Below are positions 1-17,800 of a stretch of 64,000 nt of DNA, piece by piece (positions within the stretch are counted from its first letter, which is position 1; the number at the start of each line of letters is the position of its first letter). The translations under genes were made by a program, and so were the position numbers. Source of the DNA: Lingula anatina (taxonomy: Eukaryota; Brachiopoda; Lingulata; Lingulida; Lingulidae); NCBI RefSeq assembly GCF_001039355.2, contig NW_019775969.1, positions 540,018-604,017 on the forward strand, in the 5' to 3' direction. The notes below the pieces were generated by a model. That model searched no databases and was not told the DNA's origin. It saw nothing but the letters and a program-made list of their open reading frames with translations.

Positions 1-1026
1 GACAACGGTACCTTGATCTTTATTGATGGACTCAAGCTTATAAATGAGTGTTTGTTTGCATCGCCTGGTGATTCTGGTGGGGTTGAGAAAAACCCTTTCT
101 CTTTTGTTTCTGATCCAAAGCCAGATTTGAAAAATTTGTATGACCATATCAAACAAACTATAACATCATTTTCATCGCACAGTACTGTACCAACGCTACT
201 ACTGATGGACGATTTGGGAATATTGACTGATCTTGGAGTTCCAGTCTTGGCAGTAGGAGATTTGATGATGTACCTTCGGAACTTCATGACTTCAGCTCAA
301 ACTTTGAGAAGTGGCTGTCTAGTCAGTGTGGTACAAGCGGACAAAGATGCTGCAGATGAGGAGCATGAATTGCTGTTAACCCGACTTGCCCACAACAGTG
401 ACATGATGCTGCATTGTAAAAGCCTGAATAGCGGTTACTGTAAAGATGTACATGGGGAGGTATTAAAGACATTGCTCAATTTGATCTGGACACTTTAATT
501 GACACATTTATTAATTTTTTTGGGGCAAACCTTATATTGATTGACAACACGTACATCTGGTGCCTAATTTCTAAAACGTTTTAGAGTTAAGGGTGCTAAA
601 ATTAAGATAACAATCAGTGTAAAGTCAAATTTTCAATATTAATTTTAACGAGCATTCAAGGAGCAATGGTCCATAGCTGTACCAAATTATTGTATTAGAC
701 CCTATGGGAACTAAGATGGAAGTCAAGCATGGTCAAAGACTTATTCCAAATGCCCAGTTGAGTGATTACACCCAACCCCACAATAATCCTCCTTTGTTGA
801 TCTTTACAATAAAAAAACTATCATGTGTCAGTTTTAAAAAAATTAGAATTGAGATGGTTTTGCACTGATATTTTGTCTTGCTCTTATCTCATTTCAGCTA
901 CTGGTAACATGGCTTGATCCAAAACAGAACTATCCCTTCACATCCAGAGCAAAACGGATGCAGTTCAAAATTATGGACAAAACTGTATCATTTTTTGCAG
1001 CTGGGATGTCTTCAGCTGTGCTTTAG
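1..1026 (+). CDS. ELP6: Elongator complex protein 6, 3' part (two last exons)
   Basis: Elp6 is a RecA-like, ATPase-dead subunit of the Elp4-5-6 ring of Elongator, needed for wobble-uridine modification of tRNA. Exon 1..459 is open from the first base in frame 1 and ends at a GAG|GTATTA donor; the last exon 898..1026 follows a TTTCAG acceptor in phase 0 and stops at TAG 1024-1026. The segments LLLMDDLGILTDLGV and the later EEHELLLTRLAHNSDM, CKDVHG resemble the human ELP6 C-terminal half (LVDDLSVLL, DEENDILLNGLSHQS, CRDVHG, recalled from memory). The N-terminal part lies upstream of the window. Possible polyadenylation signals AATAAA are at 1155 and 1393. The gene converges on the SPSB3-like gene. 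Identification rests on recalled family sequence; no other family fits as well. Confidence 0.85.
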
Positions 1027-2017
1027 AGACCTCGAGCAAGTCAAGAGTTTTCGCATTAAGGTTAACATATGTATTTGACTATTGATTACTATTTTGGTTA
1101 CTGTTTTGATGACTCAGTTTCGTCAGTAGGCAGAAATATTATCAATACTGAAAGAATAAACTTTAAAAAAATTGATGAAATCAATTTTTGAAGGTGATAG
1201 CATTTATGAAGACAGTTTTGTATAAACATTCATATAGCTGTACAACTGTCACCTCAGTTTTAAAGAGTGTCAGTATGATTCTGCCGTTTCCAACACAGTG
1301 CAAAACATAAGGCACAGTGTCCAATTATTTTATAAACTTTGGGTTAAAGATTATTGTGTCAAAAAGTGAAGGACATTGTAAATGTTTAATGAAATAAATG
1401 GAATGATTACTGTGGAAGTTTTTGTTAATTACTAGAAAATGCTCATTTGTTCTCTATGCACAAAGAAAAAGTACACCTGTTGGTAGGGACAAGCCAGAAT
1501 CCCAGCTCCAATGGGATGGATTGAGTCCATATTGATATGCCCTTGTAATCGTTGGATCGAAACCAAGGAATTTGATTAGAAAAAATAATTTATTCTAAAA
1601 TAAAAATAAAGGACATATAATAGAAATAATCATCCTGGCATATATGGCGCCAGTGAATGGAATTTATAAAAAATACATAGCAATAATTAACATATTTTGA
1701 AAAAAAATTGGCCTCCGTCAACATTTATATAAGAAATAATACTGTCACTCTGGCAATAAATGCCAGTACAAATCTAGTGTTTGTGAGGTGTTTAAGGCAT
1801 ACATCATGAGACAGCATATTATTTGACATACATACAGAGAGAAAGTACTCGTATCTCACCGATAAACACCCTTAAAGTAAAAACCAAAAATGTATATATT
1901 GCCACAGTCACATAACATCTCAAGCTATGTTTGTGCAAACTCTGTGACTGCAACCGATTTATAAAATAACTGTGTGTGCCTTAGGAAGAGTTCAACTTCA
2001 GGCACTTGGAAGATTTT
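1027..2017. other. convergent 3' UTRs of ELP6 and the SPSB3-like gene
   Basis: No coding exon is visible. AATAAA at 1155-1160 and 1393-1398 on the + strand would serve ELP6. TTTATT at 1589-1594, which is AATAAA on the minus strand, would serve the SPSB3-like gene. The stretch is otherwise AT-rich and without recognisable repeats. Confidence 0.6.
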
Positions 2018-4086
2018 TTACAAATTAGGACAATACTGCCACATTTCTCTCAGATTATTTTTCATGACATTTGGCAGCATCAGACTGTCAACATCTTTAG
2101 CATTAGATAAACAGTCGTGAACAGTCCAGAAACATTTTTGTTCTAAGGACAAGTAATGGTGATAGGAAGCCACCAGTCCAAGTTCACTCTCAGGTGTGTT
2201 TGCACTTATCATAGGGTACAAAGGTTTCTTCACATTGTTCAAGTTTGTGAATGCCATGCCCAGATGTTCACTGTTCTTGTAAAAAGACAGTATACCTGTA
2301 TATAGATTGAGGTATACCCCAATTACAGTCCCAGAACTGAAGAAAGGATCGCAGTATTTTCTTGACTGTCCATTGTGATGAACGGTTCCTCTGAAGGACA
2401 AGCCCCAACTGTTCACGTCTTGACCTGAAAGAAATGGTGAACGATAAGAATGATTTACATCTGAAAACTGATTTATGAACATGGAAAAGTGACTGTGCAA
2501 ATCTGTTTCGAATAAAATGGCCATGTCTTTGCCATTCCACAAAAAAGTTGAACATCTCAGTTATGCCTGTGACACACATTTTGTGAAACAGTTGCATAAT
2601 TCTGATTTGCTGGTGATTTTCTGTTTTGTACTACATAATTATAGCAATTTAAAACAATTATGCAAATTTTACTAAGAATATGCAGGTCACAGACATGACT
2701 AAAATGTTCATTTTTTTGTGGAATTTTGTTCACTCTCTCATTTTTAACAAAGAGCTGTACCTAACAAGTCCACATATTTGCCGTTGCCCATATGAAGTGT
2801 GGCAGAAGCTGTCCCCACCCCAATCATGATGGAGTTCCCACAAGCAGCTTCTAAGAATTTCACCTCCCAGTAATATTCACCCTCAGAAAAACCTTGTGTA
2901 CCACGGACACCTGAAACATGAGCATATGTTTAGTGAACTAATTCGTTACGGATAAAGCCATCAACAGAGTAATACATTCATTTAAGCAAATTGAACACAA
3001 TGGGGTCCGATTTTATTGTGAAAAGCTTGCCAAATCTTTTAACAACTACTGGTAGGATGTCACCAATCATAACACATTTTGACAAATTTTTGATCAATTT
3101 TCCAGTATTCAATTTTTAGACTGAAGCCAATTTCAATCTGAATTTCTTAAAAACATTTGCATACATACTGGGGTAGAAGGAGAAAATGACAAAAAGTATG
3201 GCTAATCCACAAATATGATTTATCTTTCAACAATCTTACTACCTGCCATCCTTACAAATAAAATATGATAGCAGTTTTCACTTTAAGAAAAAATAGATTT
3301 CTGATAAATATCACTTTTCTGGCGACCTCTAACATTTCACACCTGCTGTGCCTGTGCTACCCTTAATGGCGTCAATGAAGAAATAGGCCTCGGTGTTATC
3401 TGTGGACAGAACAACATCTTCTGATCTGTTGCTAGGATCCCAAGTCCATTTATCTTTGTAAAAATAGTCCTTGAACAACTGAGCATTGCATGGCAATGTT
3501 GCTGAAATTTTCAATTAAAATCTTACTGTCTTTCAGTATTTATAAATAAGTATTTATACACATTCATCCCAAAATTTGTATTTTTGCCTTTATAACATAC
3601 AGTTGTACTGGTATGAAGTTACAGCTTTTGAAATATTTTAAATATGACATATTAATAAAGTCACTATATACCTTTAACAGAAACAATGTTTGCACAAAAA
3701 ATTCTCACTTCATAGAAGTTCACTTTCTACTTTCATTTAGACTACTTCTTATTTTTATGTGGGGAATTCCATACGTTTCCTTGCGTTTGCATGTACTTTT
3801 TGAGCGCGGGAGACGGGGGAGAGAGAGTTGAGAAAACGTCAAATAGATATCATACAAATAAAATTTAAATAAAGGTCTGACTGAATTAAAAAAAACTGAA
3901 AATATGATGAACCTTTCTTATTATTCGAACACATAATATCGGTCAGTAATGGATGACCAATGGGTCAATCAAAGGCCAAAGGGGATTAGGATCGATGTAC
4001 TTTTATGTCAAACGAATTTTGATAGACTTAGATTTTGATTCTATAAGAAATTAACTGTTGACATCTCGAGAAAACAGCTTACCCAT
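2018..4086 (-). CDS. SPSB3: SPRY domain/SOCS box protein, SPSB3-like (4 coding exons)
   Basis: Predicted substrate receptor of an elongin B/C-cullin E3 ligase. Coding pieces in gene order: 4083..4086 (only ATG plus one base), 3343..3501, 2761..2910, 2018..2424. Together 720 nt give 239 residues plus stop, and all junctions are in phase. The start is chosen because ATG 4086-4084 is followed by G|GTAAGC, and its single G completes the codon opened by the next exon (M-A-T-L-P). The protein has a SPRY core: W-x-W-DP near the N-terminus, GVRGTQGFSEGEYYWEVKF, IMIGVGTA, DVNSWGLSF, GVYLNLYTGILSFYKN. A C-terminal SOCS-box-like tail follows (FWTVHDCLS, LMLPNVMKNNL). It is shorter than vertebrate SPSB3, lacking the long N-terminal lead. 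SPSB3 is the nearest family member I recall; a diverged SPRY/SOCS paralogue remains possible. Confidence 0.82.
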
Positions 4087-4894
4087 TTCCTTTCTTCCCA
4101 CCAAAAAACCTTCAACCACACGTTTTTGCAATCAACGGCTGCAGTTAGATGTATGCTTGTAATAATTTGTAGAAGTTGAGAGAGCGGCCCACACGTTGTT
4201 CTGTTATCATACTGTCACAGGATAACTAGGTAACTGCTGTGCTGCCAGCCAATTCATTGAACATTAAAACATGTTGTTGGATAATTAGGATCTAGGACTA
4301 ATTTACCTAACATCTAGGATGTCAAATTAAAGTAGAGTGCTTAAATAATGTTTTAAAAATCATATTTTAAGCGATGAATTTTAATTGAAATTAAAAAAAA
4401 ATATTTATATGAAGTGGAGTGTAAATGGCAAATGTAACAGCCTATGATAACACACCTCTTGTATGCGGTCAATTGATTGGTTGAGAGAATGTGAAGAAGA
4501 CCTTGACCTATATTCTTTGTTTACATTTAACCTACATGTTACAGCATTTCTCTCGTTGCAGCTGGTTCGAGCCAGTTTACGATACTTGCCTCTACATTTA
4601 ATGAACATTTATTAAATGCTCTTAAGTACACCGATGTGAATAAAACTAGTTGATGCGAAACGGTGACAGTTTTGAAAGTTGCAGATATAAAACTGATTTT
4701 TATGCATTTGACCAAAGAGCAAACATAAGAAAATGATTTTTGTAAACTGGTGCATGTACTGGTGGATATGGTGTTACAGTTTACACATTTAACTTGCTGA
4801 AAAGTGAAGAAAATAAATTGCTCAAACGATGTTTATTGGCATGGGCTGTTTCAACGATATATAATTGCAAATTAGAAGGCTAGGGAATTAATTC

Positions 4895-4925
<31 letters not shown>

Positions 4926-5900
4926 TTGAATTTAAAATTAAAATATTTTGAGTTGCAGGATGCCCTGTGTAGTGCACTGTATTCCACATTAACAACAGTT
5001 GGACTGAAAGGATTTAAGCTAAACTGTAACACTTGGTATGATAAGTTGTCCTGGGATACATATGTGATATGGCTGTGCATGCTGTCAAAACTGATCTGCA
5101 TGGGTAATTAATTGCCACGGTGTTATGATTGAAAGAAGAAATTAAGTACATGTAAAGTTCATATTCGGCATGATTCAAAAGTGTAAAGTGTGGCAAACTA
5201 GTTCAAAATTCATCTTGACTTTATATCAGGTGCAAGTAAACTCCTATTAGCAGTCATATGTACACTGTATGTTGTAAGCACGATCAACAGCTTTTTTTTT
5301 ATGAGACAAAAAGTTTATTTTATTCAAACTTTTCACTACTTCAGATAAGTACATGTTAACAGTGACCAATTTTATTTACTTTCTAGCATTTAGTCAAATT
5401 GACAACAAACATGACATATACCAGCACCAACTTCTTGAACAAGATGAACAATGACACAAGCATACTAGTAGTCTTTGTTATCTACATTTAAACAAGGTAC
5501 GTAACACCATTTTGCATTAGATGAATGCTTTTTGCCAACATACCAGGTTTAAAAATTAAGGAAGAGTTCTTAAGGCCTTGTAAGACAACGGTGACTCAAC
5601 TTGTATCTTAGGCGACAAAGTTCATGATGAATACAATGGGTAGCTTTGGTAATCATTCCTAAATTATAATAAATTATTAAATGTTGTTGATAACAGGAGC
5701 CAGTCTGAAACAGAATGATATATAAATATATACAATAATGCAAAGATGAGAACATGCAGTTGTGCTTCTTCATTAATTTATTTCATCAATTACTTCAATT
5801 TAAATGTCCATGGAAAACACAAATAGATACAAAGGTATCAAAAACAAAAATTAAAGGCTAAATCAACACATACAAGAATTTTATATCTTACCAATGAAAA
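4087..5900. other. intergenic region between SPSB3-like and TEX9, with a (TG)n microsatellite
   Basis: This holds the 5' UTR and presumed promoter of the SPSB3-like gene (minus strand, above 4086) and the 3' UTR of TEX9. TTTATT at 5777-5782 is a minus-strand AATAAA. A (TG)n tract lies at about 4897-4924. The short reading frames here show no recognisable domain, and I see no further gene. Confidence 0.6.
4897..4924. repeat. (TG)n microsatellite
   Basis: Uninterrupted TG dinucleotide tract of about 14 units. The valine/cysteine or threonine/histidine repeats it produces in reading frames on both strands are not real coding sequence. Confidence 0.95.
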
Positions 5901-11533
<5,633 letters not shown>

Positions 11534-11846
11534 TGTTGTTTAGGCACGCAACGCGCAAGCGCACTTTTACAATCATTAAGGGGTACTAAATTTTAGGGCA
11601 TATCAGTAAATATTAGTGGTAGTATAAATCTGAAAACTTCATATAATATTCATCAACCAATTTGAATTTCATTTAAAAGTATATTTACACAAGAAATAAA
11701 GATATATTGAAATGAAATTGAGTTATTTTCGTGTGTAAATTAACGACATATTATGACCTAATTTGCGCCATCCCAGCTGACTATCAACATGTGCTTTGTT
11801 CAGGATGTTTGCTTGAGATTTTTAGCAGATTTTAGAAATACTAGGG
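11534..11846. promoter_or_regulatory. bidirectional promoter between TEX9 and the RFX7-like gene
   Basis: This stretch of about 313 bp separates the candidate first TEX9 ATG (minus strand, 11533) from the RFX7-like ATG (plus strand, 11847), so it must hold both promoters if those starts are right. The TEX9-proximal end is locally richer in CpG (around 11519-11562) than the flanking AT-rich DNA. A weak, imperfect X-box-like inverted motif GTTGTTTAGGCACGCAAC lies at 11535-11552. No TATA box is evident for either gene. Confidence 0.55.
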
Positions 11847-14800
11847 ATGAGCTCGGAGAAAAATGGCTGTGGATCTAAACACTCAGATATTCAAGTTGTA
11901 AAGGACCCAGGTGTAGCTGCATACGATGCGAGATTGGGAAGTGGTGAACAAACAATCGGGATGAGAAATAGCGGGGTTCCAGTTCAGGTGGTTCCTGAAA
12001 ATGAAAAATCGAGTCCACACAACCATTTAGTAGATGATTTGAGACAGAATGGAGGAACTACGAAACACAAAGAAAATGAAGAGAAGTAAGTATACGATTT
12101 GAATACTCTCTCTTTTATTTAAGAAAAGAAATACGGACGTGTTTTTGACTTGACTTTCTGTGAGGTGACGTCACGATCAGCTGTTTTGAAGACTCTTGTT
12201 TAAAATTAGGTCATCTAGGCAAGTGGAAACCCTGGACGTTAACTTGACAGATTAATAAGTGTCACCTAACTGGAATAGATTATCTATTCTTACCACACCC
12301 CAAGTGGTAGTTACCTCGTCCTAAAATATGCTGGGACCAAAATTATATTGTTTTTTCATCGTGTCATCTGTGTGCATGCATCCTCTTGCATTGAACTGTG
12401 GCTGGTCATATGCAATCAACTTATGAAGAGATCCCTTTATTATATACCATAAAGAGTTTGAGCAACTGAACCCCAAAACTTGATAGTTTTTGCTGCTTTT
12501 TTTTTGTGCTACGCTGTCTCATGTATTGTCATTGTTTTCATATTTTATCATATTGTTACTAGAGAGAAAGGATACATTAGTCTTCTGGTATCAGTGGCAC
12601 ATGTGAGATACTTGACAAAAGATGTTGATACTGAGAAGCAGTTGTGCTTTTGATGTTGGAGTTCAAAATCATCTGAACAAAGATTGTACCTGCAGATGAT
12701 ACAATAGTAAATGGCGTTTTCCAATCTTTTCAACATGTTTATGTATAATGTGCATAAAATATTAAAGACGATCAATCAATTTATGAAATCGATGCCAAGT
12801 CTTCCCAGTTATGTTGATAAGTTCAGAAGGGCTTTTTTGTGTGTCATAATATAATAAAATGTGTTAATGATAAGCATATTATGACATGAATAAGTAGTTG
12901 TTTACACTGATAAGATGGGATTTATAAAAGCAAATACGGAATCAACATACCTGCTATCATGTCTAGCAATTTTGTTGGACTTCTGTTTACCATTTGAAGT
13001 AATGGTAATTATCTTATAACAGTTATAAATTTCCTTTTTCATATTATTTTGATGGAGAGAAATGGAAAATAACTGAACCTTAAATGAGGCTGTCAGCACT
13101 GCATAATGTCATATGAGACTAGAAAACATACAAGAATCCACATGAGATGGGATTAACTTTTTATTGATAAGAATGAAACTATATGTGCCTGGTATGTCAT
13201 CACAAACAGCAATACATAAGTGACATTCAAACATGCAAAATTAATGCTATTGTGCAATGGACTAAAACTTGAAAGAATTGAAGAGAAAACAACCAGAAAA
13301 ATATCTGTGAATAAATGCTATCAGATTCTATTCATTGCCACACTATCATACCATACGTCATAGCTGGCCATTATTTTTGGCCTTGCTTTCCTCTTATTCC
13401 CAAGAAGATTTGCACAAGTTGCAAAACTTAAGGCTATCTCTGGTGATTCCCACTTTGAAGTGAAAATTTACCTTTTTAAGGATACTGTGCATTTTGCATT
13501 GATTCTAAAGCACTGCCATGCCCACTGTGCTTGCCTTTGAGAATTTGATGACTAATTATGAAAATAAGCTGGGGACATTTGGACCAATTAAGGATGCATA
13601 AAGCTAACAGTAACTACTGCCTTTTTCTGAATAGGTGTGCAGAAAAGAATATACACTATTCTGGACTTTGTACAGCATGCACAAAAGGTCTTCTGGTAAA
13701 AGTTCTTTGTGTTTGTGTCAGGACTCCAGTGCTGAAGACTAGTTTTCTCAGGTCACTAATAAGTGAACAATATCTGGGCAAAAGAACCTTGGGTTGATCA
13801 TGCCTATATATCAGTTCTAGCCAGTCTTGTTTTTGCTTCATATTTGTTTTAGCCAACTAGTATTTTCTTTCTTTGTGTGTGTTTTGAGTGTTGCATGGTT
13901 AAATATTTTTCTTTGGTACAAAGCGTATGGCCATAATAAATTTTATTTTCTATCATATTTGCCTAAAATTGGTTTTGAAAACTTGGACTAAGGTTAACTT
14001 GAAAAAACAGCTAAAGAGTTGTACTGCCTAACAAACTGTTTTTAGCTAACTTTATGAATAGGAAAATAATTTTGCAGATTAAGTTGGATTTTTTTTTACC
14101 TTACTTAAATAGGCATCTATTCCGTAGCTAATTCAAACAATTGTCTGGCCAAACTTAATCTTTTTTGCTAATGGATAATATATTTTGTATAGAATAATAA
14201 CTGTTAGTTTTGGCCAAAAAATGAAATTTTCTGGAGTAAACCATAATTTTCCCATACTTACCAATGGTTAATGAATCCATTTCTACATTCATAGTCCTTG
14301 GTTTTTTTCTAAAAAGTTTTTTTGTGTGATAATCTCTTACTAGGTAAGAGATTATTACAGAGTATAGCCATCTATGGAGGTCACATGGTCCAATGACAAG
14401 CTCAGATATCAGAATAATAGCTATAACTGCCGTTTTTGTGGTAAAACAGAATATATAATATTTCTATGAGTTGTTTTTAATGTTTTTTATTGTGAAATAT
14501 AGATATCATACGAAGCATTATTATTCTTTTAACCTCATGCTAGAAAATTTGTAGCGCAAAGGGTATCAGATACACAAGAGAAATAAAGAAAGTGGACAAA
14601 GAGGACATATTAAACCAGGGATAAGCTTCTGAAGTACTGTTTCATTAATTGCCCTGTATTTGTAGTAAATTAAAAAGAAACATTTTTATGTGAAAGGTTA
14701 AACTTAGTGTATTGTACGTTTGTACAGCAAGGCAGTCAGATGCTGCTGCTAAAACAGCCATTGTTGTTTTCTCAAATGTTCAGATGTTTTTCCTTAACTT

Positions 14801-17800
14801 ACACATAAACACTTCATTCATAAATGTGTACTTGTTGACAGCAACTAAAAAAATTCTTTTTAGAAGTTAAATTTTCAAAACATACTGTTTTTTTATCACT
14901 ACTGAGATGCAAGACACTACAAAAGAGGGTAAATACATCATTAACCTTCAGCAATATGTGATATAATTCTTTGATAATGAATTTACTTCAGTTCAGAAAT
15001 ATAGTGTTAAAAAACACAGGTCTTACTTGACAAAATTTGAGAAATTTATAGAGATTACTTAATGTAATGTTTGATGAGTGATTACTAGTAGCTGAAGAAA
15101 CCTTTTTTGTTTTATATCATATATGTGAAAACTGATTTCACTGCTATACATCAATCTTTTGATATAAAGGAAAAACTTACTTTTCATTAAATCCACAGTG
15201 TTAATATGACAATCCCACCTCTATACCATAAAATCCAGTTTCAGTTTAGGCAATTCAAAACATGAATGGTATTATAAATCTAAACATAATATTCTTGTAG
15301 TTTAAACTATATAAGTATATGATGTAGATTTCATAAGGAATGACCTTGTTATTAAACTTGAGGTAAATAATGTAAATAAAATGATATCTGTTGTTGATTT
15401 AAAATAGAATGACCTTGTTAAGCTAAAAATATTTTTTTTACAGTAAATAGATGGTATATGTTGTTGATTTAAAAACAGGAAAAGAGGTCAACACTAATTT
15501 TATGTTCTGGGAATTTCATGTGTTAACATGTTATGTGTAAAAGTCTGTTAATATCTGTTCTTGGTGAATTTTAGCTTTCCAACAAAAACAGGGGCATCTG
15601 TGGCTCTGCCAATGGGTGGAGTTTTAAACACAAAGCAAGAGCTCGGTGATCAACAACCAATGAATGAACCCAATTCAGGATGGCAAGGCTCTGGCGAAGA
15701 AACACATGAACACGATAAAGGCATGAAGTGAGTTGTATTCCATAGAACACTTTTCCTTTCAACTTACTGAATCACCACTTTTTCAAAAAAAAAAAAATGT
15801 ATCTTTCTAGATGTCTGTAGGCTTTAAAATAATGGGATATCACAAATAAGCTTGTACCCGTCTTTCAAATACAATTTCAGTAAGATGTCATTGTTTGTCA
15901 GTTTTATGAAATAATTTTTAATAAATCTTAGGAATACTTTTCATAAATATAAATATTTTTCTTAATAATGCTGAAAGATTTATAACCATTATGGAACATG
16001 AAGGAGTGATTTGCCAGGTCACTGATCACAGTTGTGCTGTACTTCAATGAATCATGATAGCCATGCTGTGTCCTGTCTCAAAAACTGTTTTTTACGGAGT
16101 AATTCATTTGGTTGTTGCAACCTTTTGTGATATTTGACAGGTTGAATAGGCAGCATATATGAGCTTTCCAGTTAAAACTTGACTGTAACAGTTATTGTAT
16201 GGCACTCCTCTTGTAAATTGCATTTGGTTTTTGTGACTTCATTTGCTAAAGGAAGACTTTTCTAATGATTGATTTCTAAGAACAGGCATGAAACGAAATT
16301 GAAGGGTTTGATGTCAAACATGGATGATGATTTGATTTCAGTTGAGTGCAGATTAATGTCTTTGACAATTGTTTTCTTGCAGCAACTCTTTCAGAATACC
16401 CATGCAGAAATTAACCATGTTTACATAAGTTTCCTATAGGAAATAACTCGGGGTGCTTACAGTCACTTTTCTTTTCCTTTTATGTTTGTTCTTAAGGTAT
16501 GAGTTTCACAAAAGTACTTAAGACTGGAATTTTTCTCGTCTTCAAAACTGAAAATTATGGTATACTTCTCTTCAAAATAATCCTTAAGCAGTCCCCTGAA
16601 ATAAAATAACTATTGATCAAGTCTTTCGTTTTGTAATTTAACTATTTAAGAAGATCACTGTTGGTTTGTCTTGACTGAAAGTGGTCTCAAAATTTTTGCC
16701 TGGTCTATAAGTTGAGACCAACTTTCAGTCGTAAGGGGTGTTCAGAATGAGTGAGGTTGACTTGAGGATATTGTAACCCTTTCCCCAAAACTCCTTATTT
16801 ACTGCCTTACATACATTCTTTTGGGTAATAAATAACATTTACACATATTTCATCATATGGTTGACGTCATAATTGTGATTTTTGGATAAAAAGTGGAAAA
16901 TCGGTTTCTCAAATTTCTCTTTTACCTGAGCACCCACTATCGTGGTTTGAACAGCGATTTAATGACATCATTAAGTACTCCAAAACTCTGCTAATGATTT
17001 TTCTTTACAGTCTTAGTTCAGATTTTGATAAAGCAAAATCATCCCTTTGTTCAATGAAAATCTGTAATTAGGGGCTCATAACTCCATAACAAAAACATTT
17101 AAACCAAAATGACGACACAGGATTGTAGCCTATACTCTTCTGGTCAACTCTGCCAATTTTTGTGATAAAATCTTGTTCAGGAATGAAGTAATGCCGCAAA
17201 CTGATTGCTATCTCACCTCAAATATAAAGGTGTTAAATTGATGATTAAAGCTTTAAGTTGCCTATGCTTATGCATTGCAAGGAAAAATATAAATGCCGAT
17301 ATTTTTTATTTTTGAGGTTTTTTCATTGTTTTAAATTGGCACAAAGATAGATGCATTATTGAACTAGATGGTGTTGACGGGTAGCCATCACATATCCCCG
17401 CACTTCCCCATAGAGCAGCTCACCCCTAGGGACCACTTACCACATATGCACGTACACATGCACGTACGCACACACATACACACACATCACTGCTTCATCC
17501 AAAGGTATTTAAAAATATAAGTGTAAAAAAATCCACAATGTTAAAAGAATTTAGAATCCACCAACCCCCAGGGACATCCCAACCCCCTGTTGCACTAAAA
17601 TTCAAAAGTGCCCATGCACATTTCTGAAGATGGGTATACAAAGTTTCAACTTCCTACCTGCAATGGTCTAGGAGAAATAGCAGAAACTACAATGTCATAA
17701 GAATTTTGAATCAACTACCCCCCAGGGACAGCCTAACCCCCTGATGCACTAAAATTCCAAAGTGTATATGCACATCCCTGATGATAGATCTTCCAATTCC

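Noticed and set aside
2268-2597. Second minus-strand frame over the SPSB3-like exons
   Set aside because: Shadow frame; the SPRY motifs lie in the other frame.
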